64,000 bases of DNA, from the NCBI RefSeq assembly GCF_016863615.1, contig NZ_BOPF01000031.1, positions 1 through 64,000 of the forward strand, written 5' to 3'. The first letter of the stretch is position 1. Each line of letters starts with the position of its first letter. The translations under genes were made by a program, and so were the position numbers. The stretch comes from Virgisporangium aliadipatigenens (lineage in GTDB: Bacteria > Actinomycetota > Actinomycetes > Mycobacteriales > Micromonosporaceae). Below the pieces are notes generated by a model. The model saw only the letters and a list, made by a program, of their open reading frames with translations, was not told where the DNA came from and made no database searches. Positions 58,697 to 64,000 of the stretch are shown here, one piece after another.

Positions 58697-59602
58697 TCAC
58701 GTGACGGCTGTGGTGACGGGTGTATCCCTTCGCGCCGTCTCCGCGAGCACGACGCCCGCCAGGATGAGCACCCCGCCCGCGAGCTGAACGGGCGGCAGCG
58801 CCTCGTCCAGCGCCACCCACGCGACGGCCGACGCGATCACCACCTCGAGCATCGAGAGAATGCTGACGCTGGTAGCGGGAAGGTGACGCAGCGCAGCGGT
58901 GAGGATGAAGTAGGGCACGGTCGTCCCGAGGAACACCACGTACAGCGTGAGCAGGAGGGTCCGGCTCTCGCGGAAGTGCGCCACCGGGAAGTCCCACCAG
59001 GGCCGCACGACGGCACCCGCGATCGCCGCCACGATGAACGCCCACGCGGTCAGGCTCAACGGGTCGCGCCGCGCGGTGCCGTGCGCCCCGAGCACGAACC
59101 ACGCCGCGAGCAGCACCGCCGCGGCGATCGACGCGGCCGTGCCGACGAGGTCCAGGTCGGGCCGCCCCCACACCCGCGCCACGCAGGCCAGCCCGCCGAC
59201 GGCGAGGGCCAGCCCCACCCACAGGCGCGGGCGCACCTCCCTGCCCTGCGCGAACCGCGCCCACAGCGCCACGAACACCGGCGCCATGTACTCCAGCAGC
59301 AGCGCGATCCCGACCGACATGCGGCTGATCGCGATCAGGTAGAGCAGCGGCACCAGGAAGAACCCGGCCAGCCCGTAGCAGGCGAGCATCGGCGCCTCCC
59401 GGCGGGTGATCCGCATGCTGCGCGGCCGCACGGCGAGCGCGGCCCCGCCGAGTGCCAGGGCGGTGCCGCCGGCCCGCAGGGTGGCGACCTGTGCGGCGTC
59501 GACCCCGGTCTGCTGGAGCAGTTTGGCCATCGTGCCGTTCACGGCGAACAGGCTCGCGGAGCAAATGATCATCGCGATGCCGAGCGAGGGCCGGGGAGTC
59601 AC
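58697..59602 (-). CDS. EamA/DMT-family transporter
   Basis: A 301-residue membrane protein with ten hydrophobic helices in two EamA repeats (for example IAMIICSASLFAVNGTMAKL, VGIALLLEYMAPVFVALWAR and LGTTVPYFILTAALRHLPAT). It is an inner-membrane drug/metabolite exporter or permease of unknown substrate. GTG 59602 follows TACGAT by 6 bases with no ribosome site, consistent with leaderless translation. It diverges from the SOS operon. Confidence 0.85.
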   Translation of the reverse strand: MTPRPSLGIAMIICSASLFAVNGTMAKLLQQTGVDAAQVATLRAGGTALALGGAALAVRPRSMRITRREAPMLACYGLAGFFLVPLLYLIAISRMSVGIALLLEYMAPVFVALWARFAQGREVRPRLWVGLALAVGGLACVARVWGRPDLDLVGTAASIAAAVLLAAWFVLGAHGTARRDPLSLTAWAFIVAAIAGAVVRPWWDFPVAHFRESRTLLLTLYVVFLGTTVPYFILTAALRHLPATSVSILSMLEVVIASAVAWVALDEALPPVQLAGGVLILAGVVLAETARRDTPVTTAVT

Positions 59603-59681
59603 GACCGGATCGTAGCGATGCCCCTTACCGGCCGAACGCGTGGAGATCCATAGTACGGGCGTTCGAGTCTGCGTTGCGTTT

Positions 59682-59704
59682 TTGTCGTACCGGGGGTGTA
59701 GTCT
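59682..59704 (+). promoter_or_regulatory. Putative PafBC/RecA-NDp-type promoter of the mutasome operon
   Basis: TTGTCGTAC, 8 bases, then TAGTCT; see the identical arrangement at 7103-7125. It lies directly upstream of the LexA box, so the operon may be under dual DNA-damage control. Confidence 0.55.
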
Positions 59705-59709
59705 TATGC

Positions 59710-59733
59710 GTGTTCGAACGATTGTTCGAACAC
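59710..59733. promoter_or_regulatory. LexA (SOS) box
   Basis: A perfect 10-bp inverted repeat GTGTTCGAAC with a GATT spacer contains TCGAAC-N4-GTTCGA, the actinobacterial LexA consensus, at 59714-59729. It overlaps the expected transcription start of the HEPN-imuA'-imuB-dnaE2 operon. The 257 bases from here to the first start codon (59991) appear to be an untranslated leader; the open frame through it would force LexA-box codons into a protein and is not supported. Confidence 0.9.
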
Positions 59734-59990
59734 CTTGGAGGGAAGCGATTCGCGGCGCCGACCTTCGAGGATGCGGTTCGCGGCCGCAGGCCGGATTTTC
59801 GCGGGTCCGGTCGACAAGCGGGACCCTTGCCCGCCTCCCCCGACCCCCGGGCGGCGGGCGAGGGTCTGGCCGGCCGGGCGTGGTGTGGGGAAGCTCCGCT
59901 CCCGGCCGGCACGCCGCGGGGCGCTTCGAGTGGCAACGCAGGACGGCAGTGCAGGCAAGACGGCGGTTCAGGCAATACAGGGGAGAGATG

Positions 59991-60542
59991 ATGGCGACCA
60001 GGCGCTCCGGTGCACCTCTGACGGCCGTACCCACCCCACCGACCTCCGGCTCCGGCCGGTTCCCCGCGGGCGGCCCGGCCGCCGCTCCCGGCGTCTCCGC
60101 ACGCCAGGAGCTGCCCGTTCCGGCGCACGCGCTGCCCCAGCGCACCCCGCGCGAGCTGCTCACCATGGCCCGGCGCGGGTTGGAGGAGGCGGCGGCGATG
60201 CGCCCCGACGGGCTGCGGTACGCCACCGCGCACCTCTCCGCGCTGCGGGCCGCCGCGGCCGTGCTCGCCGCCCGCGCCACCCCCGCGCCCGGCGTCCGGC
60301 GCAGCCGGCCCACCAGCGTGTGGACGCTGCTCGTGATGGTCGCGCCGGAGCTGCGCGAGTGGGCCGCGTTCTTCTCGGCCACCGCCGGCAAGCGCGCCGC
60401 CGCCGAGGCCGGCATCCCCCGCGTGGTGACCGCCCGGGAGGCCGACGACCTGATGCGCTCCGCCGAGCAGTTCATCGCCGTGGTCGAGGTCGGGCTCGGG
60501 TTCTCGTACCAGCCCTATCTGGAGGGGCTCGCCGCGAGCTAG
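59991..60542 (+). CDS. SAV_6107-family HEPN-domain protein
   Basis: A 183-residue protein. After a Pro/Gly-rich disordered N-terminus, residues 45-180 form a helical bundle (ELLTMARRGLEEAAAMRPDG, LRYATAHLSALRAAAAVLAA, EADDLMRSAEQFIAVVEVGL) matching the SAV_6107 HEPN family; R-x4-H in RYATAH resembles the HEPN RNase motif. Function unknown. As the first gene after a LexA box and upstream of imuA', it is likely a component or regulator of the damage response. ATG 59991 has GGGGAG 5 bases upstream. Confidence 0.83.
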   Translation: MATRRSGAPLTAVPTPPTSGSGRFPAGGPAAAPGVSARQELPVPAHALPQRTPRELLTMARRGLEEAAAMRPDGLRYATAHLSALRAAAAVLAARATPAPGVRRSRPTSVWTLLVMVAPELREWAAFFSATAGKRAAAEAGIPRVVTAREADDLMRSAEQFIAVVEVGLGFSYQPYLEGLAAS

Positions 60543-60587
60543 TTCGTTCAGCACAGATCCACGGCGGGACCGCGAGAGCAGGGCGCG

Positions 60588-61496
60588 ATGGGGGGCAGTG
60601 CCGCGTCGATGCGGGTCGTCCGGGAGGCGGGCCTCACCGGCCTGGTCCGCCCGGGCAGCGCGCACACGACCGACGAGCTGGGCAGTCAGCGGCAGTTGCC
60701 GGTGCTGCCCGAGCTGCGTCCCCTGCTGCCCGGCGGCGGGCTGCGCCGGGGGACCACCGTCGGGATCTCCACCTCCTCCACCGCCCCCTCCGCCGCCGGG
60801 CCCATCGGCGGTGCCGCCGCGCGGGCGGGCGCGGGGGTCCGGCCGCAGCGGGCCGTGGCCGGGCTCCCGGTGGCGACCTCCGTGCTGCTGGCGCTGCTCG
60901 TCGAGGCGTCGCGGGCCGGTTCGTGGTGTGCCGTCGTGGGCCTGCCGACCCTCGGCGTGGCGGCCGCCGCCGAGCTGGGCATCGCGCTGGACCGGCTGGC
61001 GCTCGTGGCGCATCCCGGTGCCGAGTGGCCGACCGTGGTGGCGGCGCTGCTGGACGGGTTCGACGTGGTGGCGGTGGCGGCTCCGGCCGGTGTCACGCCG
61101 GCGGTCGCGAGCCGGCTGGCCGCCCGGGCACGGCAGCGCGGCGGGGTGCTGGTGCCGTTCGGGCCGTGGCACGGGGCCGACCTGACGCTGGAGGCCGCCG
61201 ACCCGGTGTGGCACGGGATCGAGGACGGTCACGGGCGGCTGCGCGGCCGGCAGGTCAGCATCACCGCCCGCGGGCGGGGTGCGTCGGCGGCGCCCCGGCT
61301 CACCCACCTGTGGCTGCCGCGCCCCACGGGTGTGCTCGCCGACCTCGGGCCGATGGGGGAGATCGCGTCGCCGATCGAGCTGGACGCCCGCCGGCCGGTT
61401 CCCGGCGCCGAGCCGCCGGGTGTGTCCACTGTGGACAGTGATTCCACTGTGGACGGTGCGACGGTGCACGAGCTCCGGCCACGGGCGGCCGGATGA
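60588..61496 (+). CDS. imuA': ImuA' (RecA-like mutasome accessory protein)
   Basis: A 302-residue RecA-like protein: LPVLPELRPLLPGGGLRRGT, LPVATSVLLALLVEASRAGSW, CAVVGLPTLGVAAAAELGIA, VAHPGAEWPTVVAALLDG. The Walker A region (VGISTSSTAPS) is degenerate, as expected for an ImuA-type protein that organises the mutasome rather than acting as a recombinase. In mycobacteria ImuA', ImuB and DnaE2 carry out damage-induced mutagenesis. Its stop overlaps the imuB ATG (ATGA). The C-terminus contains two copies of TCCACTGTGGA. Confidence 0.85.
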   Translation: MGGSAASMRVVREAGLTGLVRPGSAHTTDELGSQRQLPVLPELRPLLPGGGLRRGTTVGISTSSTAPSAAGPIGGAAARAGAGVRPQRAVAGLPVATSVLLALLVEASRAGSWCAVVGLPTLGVAAAAELGIALDRLALVAHPGAEWPTVVAALLDGFDVVAVAAPAGVTPAVASRLAARARQRGGVLVPFGPWHGADLTLEAADPVWHGIEDGHGRLRGRQVSITARGRGASAAPRLTHLWLPRPTGVLADLGPMGEIASPIELDARRPVPGAEPPGVSTVDSDSTVDGATVHELRPRAAG

Positions 61497-63058
61497 GCGT
61501 GCGGACGCTGGCGATCTGGTGTCCGGACTGGCCGGTGATCGCGTTCGAGCTGACCGAGGGTGTGCCGGCCACCGGCCCCGTGGCCGTCCTGCGCAACAAC
61601 CGGGTGCTCGCGTGTTCGCCGGCCGCGCGGGCCGAAGGGGTGCGCCGCGGGCTGCGCAAGCGGGAGGTGCAGGGGCGCTGCCCGCAGGTCGTCGTGGTGG
61701 AGCACGACCCGGGGCGGGACGCGCGGGCGTTCGAGCCGGTGGTGGCGGCCGTCTCCGAGCTGGTGCCGAGCGTCGAGGTGGTGCGCTCCGGCGTGTGCGC
61801 GGTCGCGGCCCGCGGGCCGGCGCGGTACTACGGCGGGGAGGAGCCCGCGGCCGAACGGCTCGTCGAGCACATCGCCCAGGCCTGCGGGGTCGAGGCGCAG
61901 ATCGGGATCGCCGACGGGGTGTTCGCCGCGGTGCTGGCCGCGCGGGCGGGGCGGCTGGTCGAGCCGGGTGGCACCGCCGCCTACCTGTCCGGGCTCGACG
62001 TGGCCGCCACGGGACGGCCCGCGCTCGTCGAGCTGTTGCGCCGGCTGGGCGTCCGCACGCTCGGCGACTTCGCGGCGCTGCCGGCGGCCGACGTGCTGGC
62101 CCGGTTCGGGTTCGACGGCGCGCTGGCGCACCGGCTGGCGGCCGGGCTGGACGATCACCCCCTGCGCCCCGAACGCCTCCCGCCCGACCTCGACGTCGCC
62201 GACGACTTCACCGACGAGCCGCTCGACCGGGTCGACTCCGCCGCGTTCGCCGCCCGCGCGCTGGCCGAACGCCTCCACGCCACGCTCGCCGGCCACGGCC
62301 TCGCCTGCACCCGCCTGGGCATCGAGGCGCGCACCGAGGCCGGCGAGGAACTGCACCGCGTGTGGCGGCACGACGGGCTGCTCACGGCGGCCGCCATCGC
62401 CGACCGCGTGCGCTGGCAGCTGGACGGCTGGCTCACGAATCGCCACCGCCCGGCCCCGGGCGCACCCGCCACGAGCGGCGGGCCGACCGCCGGGATCACG
62501 CGGCTGCGGCTCATCCCGGACGGGATCGTCCCCGCCGGTGGGCTCCAGCTCGGCCTGTGGGGCGACGCGGGAGAAAACCGCGACCGCGCCGACCGCGCCA
62601 TGACCCGCGTCCAGGGGCTGCTCGGCCCGGACGCGGTGCGGGTGGGCGTGCCGAGCGGCGGCCGCGATCCGGGGGAGCGGGTCACGCTCGTGCCGTGGGG
62701 CGACGAGCCGGTCCCCGAACGCCCCGCCGAGCCCCCGTGGCCCGGCCGCATCCCGGCGCCCGCACCGGCGACGGTCTTTCCCGACCCGCTGCCGGCGGCC
62801 GTGTACGACGACGGCGGCGTGGCCGTCGCGGTCAGCGGCCGGCTGGCGGTCAGCGCACCGCCGGCGCAGCTGCGGATCGGGGCGGACCCGCCGGTGGCCG
62901 TGGCCGGATGGGCCGGCCCGTGGCCGATCGACGAACGCTGGTGGGCGCCGGCGGAGGCGCAGCGGGCGGCGCGGTTCCAGTTCGTGCTGGCGGACGGGCG
63001 GGCGGTGCTGGCGGTGCTGGCCCGGGGGAACTGGTCGGTGACGGCGGTGTACGACTGA
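61493..63058 (+). CDS. imuB: ImuB (Y-family polymerase-like mutasome protein)
   Basis: The 521-residue protein has a Y-family polymerase fold in which the catalytic acidic residues are lost: the position of motif DxDxFFA reads LAIWCPDWPVIAF. It retains GVRRGLRKREVQGRCPQ, RYYGGEEPAAERL, GIADGVFAAVLAARAG and a helix-hairpin-helix region (LLRRLGVRTLGDFAALPAAD). It acts as an adaptor between the sliding clamp, ImuA' and DnaE2. The length agrees with family members. Coupled on both sides (ATGA with imuA', TGATG with dnaE2). Confidence 0.9.
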   Translation: MSVRTLAIWCPDWPVIAFELTEGVPATGPVAVLRNNRVLACSPAARAEGVRRGLRKREVQGRCPQVVVVEHDPGRDARAFEPVVAAVSELVPSVEVVRSGVCAVAARGPARYYGGEEPAAERLVEHIAQACGVEAQIGIADGVFAAVLAARAGRLVEPGGTAAYLSGLDVAATGRPALVELLRRLGVRTLGDFAALPAADVLARFGFDGALAHRLAAGLDDHPLRPERLPPDLDVADDFTDEPLDRVDSAAFAARALAERLHATLAGHGLACTRLGIEARTEAGEELHRVWRHDGLLTAAAIADRVRWQLDGWLTNRHRPAPGAPATSGGPTAGITRLRLIPDGIVPAGGLQLGLWGDAGENRDRADRAMTRVQGLLGPDAVRVGVPSGGRDPGERVTLVPWGDEPVPERPAEPPWPGRIPAPAPATVFPDPLPAAVYDDGGVAVAVSGRLAVSAPPAQLRIGADPPVAVAGWAGPWPIDERWWAPAEAQRAARFQFVLADGRAVLAVLARGNWSVTAVYD

Positions 63059-64000
63059 TGGGGTTCGAGAATCCGGACATCCCGTGGGACCGGTTCGAGC
63101 GGATGCTGTCCGGGAAGCCGCTCGTCGAGGACCCGTTGGTGGCCGACGGCGGGGACTCACCGGCGTTCTCCCGGAAACGGCCGGGGTACCGCGCGCCGGA
63201 GGCGATCGACCGCCCGGACGACCCGGTGCCCTACGCGGAACTGCACTGCCACACCAACTTCAGCTTTCTCGACGGCGCCAGCCACCCGGAGGAGCTGGCC
63301 GAGCAGGCCGCCGCGCTCGGCCTCTCCGCGCTGGCCGTCACCGACCACGACGGCATGTACGGCGTGGTCCGCTTCAACGAGGCGGCCCGGGAGCTGGGCC
63401 TGCCGACGGTCTTCGGCGCGGAGCTGTCGCTCGGCCTGCCCGGCCCGCAGAACGGCGAACCCGACCCGGTCGGCCGGCACCTGCTGCTGCTGGCGCGCGG
63501 GGCCGACGGGTACGCCCGGCTGTCGCGCGGCATCGCCGACGCCCACCTCAAAGGCAAGGAGAAGGGAAAGCCGGTCTACAACGAGGACTTCCTCAGCGCG
63601 ACCCTGCGCGACCACGTCGTCGTGCTGACCGGCTGTCGCAAGGGCGCGGTGCCCGCCGCCCTGGCGCGGGACGGCTGGGACGCCGCCGGGCGCGAACTGG
63701 ACCGGCTGGTGTGGCTCTTCGGCGCCGACTCGGTGGTGGTCGAACTGACCGCGCACGGCAACCCGGACGACGACGAACGCAACGACGCCCTCGCGTTGCT
63801 GGCCAGGCAGAAGGGCCTGCCGACGGTCGTCACCGGCAACGTGCACTACGCGACGCCGGCCCGGCGGCGACTGGCGACCGCGCTGGCCGCCGTCCGGGCC
63901 CGGCGCAGCCTCGACGAGATCGACGGGTGGCTGCCCGCGGCGGCCGGCGCGTACCTGCGCAGCGGCGCGGAGATGGCGGCCCGGTTCGCCGCGTACCCGG
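63058..64000 (+). CDS. dnaE2: Error-prone DNA polymerase DnaE2 (5' part)
   Basis: The first 314 residues of a C-family polymerase, cut by the window end. The PHP domain is evident: ELHCHTNFSFLDGASHPEEL, VTDHDGMYGVVRFNEAA, TVFGAELSLG and VVTGNVHYATP. Family members are about 1050-1150 residues. DnaE2 performs translesion synthesis with ImuA' and ImuB. ATG 63058 overlaps the imuB stop, so the three mutasome genes form one coupled, LexA-controlled operon. Confidence 0.92.
   Translation, partial: MGFENPDIPWDRFERMLSGKPLVEDPLVADGGDSPAFSRKRPGYRAPEAIDRPDDPVPYAELHCHTNFSFLDGASHPEELAEQAAALGLSALAVTDHDGMYGVVRFNEAARELGLPTVFGAELSLGLPGPQNGEPDPVGRHLLLLARGADGYARLSRGIADAHLKGKEKGKPVYNEDFLSATLRDHVVVLTGCRKGAVPAALARDGWDAAGRELDRLVWLFGADSVVVELTAHGNPDDDERNDALALLARQKGLPTVVTGNVHYATPARRRLATALAAVRARRSLDEIDGWLPAAAGAYLRSGAEMAARFAAYP

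Noticed and set aside
59640-59990. N-terminal extension of the HEPN protein through the LexA box
   Set aside because: The extension would encode the palindrome, is low complexity, and GGGGAG sits right before ATG 59991.

Overview
The window is very GC-rich and gene-dense, with GTG and TTG starts and many 4-base ATGA/GTGA overlaps. It looks like chromosomal core of a high-GC actinobacterium. The best guess is the family Micromonosporaceae (Actinoplanes/Micromonospora/Salinispora type), from the dispersed carotenoid genes, the Scr1/DUF397 module and the general gene set. This assignment is inference from protein content; no database was consulted. No tRNA, rRNA, CRISPR array, transposase or prophage was seen.

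Layout. 0-8.4 kb: an Lrp-type ligand domain, a sugar-nucleotidyltransferase with a Nudix partner, a short RelA/SpoT enzyme, a DnaQ-UvrC fusion nuclease, a coiled-coil NYN protein, a tiny Cys4 protein with a DNA-damage-type promoter, and a frameshifted DUF559 gene. 8.4-22.7 kb: an envelope-related core (membrane protease, PimB mannosyltransferase, FadD15-type acyl-CoA ligase with a two-component system, SRPBCC protein, glucokinase, 1-acylglycerol-phosphate acyltransferase) plus a flavin monooxygenase and two hydrolase-fold genes. 22.7-38.4 kb: a zinc-ribbon/adenylate cyclase/STAND regulator, a Crp-type regulator, exoribonuclease, phosphofructokinase, proC, a methyltransferase, an FHA protein, B3/B4 and thioesterase genes, an MEDS/HATPase anti-sigma-type protein and a lone receiver. 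38.4-52.3 kb: class II DAHP synthase, a repeat peptide coupled to a JmjC oxygenase, endonuclease IV, the PASTA kinase PknL beside its Rv2175c-type partner, a split lycopene cyclase, an Scr1/DUF397 module, polyprenyl synthase, an XRE-TPR regulator, MetF and a CDP-alcohol transferase. 52.3-59.6 kb: a Tat-exported lipase, then a coupled carotenoid operon (ybaK, crtA-like, GNAT, cruF, glycosyltransferase, carotenoid desaturase) and an EamA transporter. 59.6-64 kb: an SOS mutasome operon (HEPN protein, ImuA', ImuB, DnaE2) behind a LexA box.

Much of the gene content from 3.8 to 51.5 kb (Rv2191-like nuclease, PimB, FadD15, TB16.3-like, Rv2182c-like, Rv2179c-like, AroG, PknL, Rv2175c-like, IdsA, MetF) recalls the Mycobacterium tuberculosis Rv2172c-Rv2191 block, from memory of that genome, with accessory genes inserted between the conserved ones.

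The most unusual items are: a three-copy Gly/Ala/Asp repeat peptide whose stop overlaps the start of a JmjC oxygenase (possible hydroxylated RiPP or repeat-protein system); several families of 60-77-bp palindromic elements at gene ends that supply C-termini and stop codons; a 168-bp palindrome between two convergent genes; an iterated 11-mer TCCACWGTGGA found seven times; a shared TTGTCGTAC-N8-TAnnnT promoter; and an apparent ATC start on a cyclase regulator.
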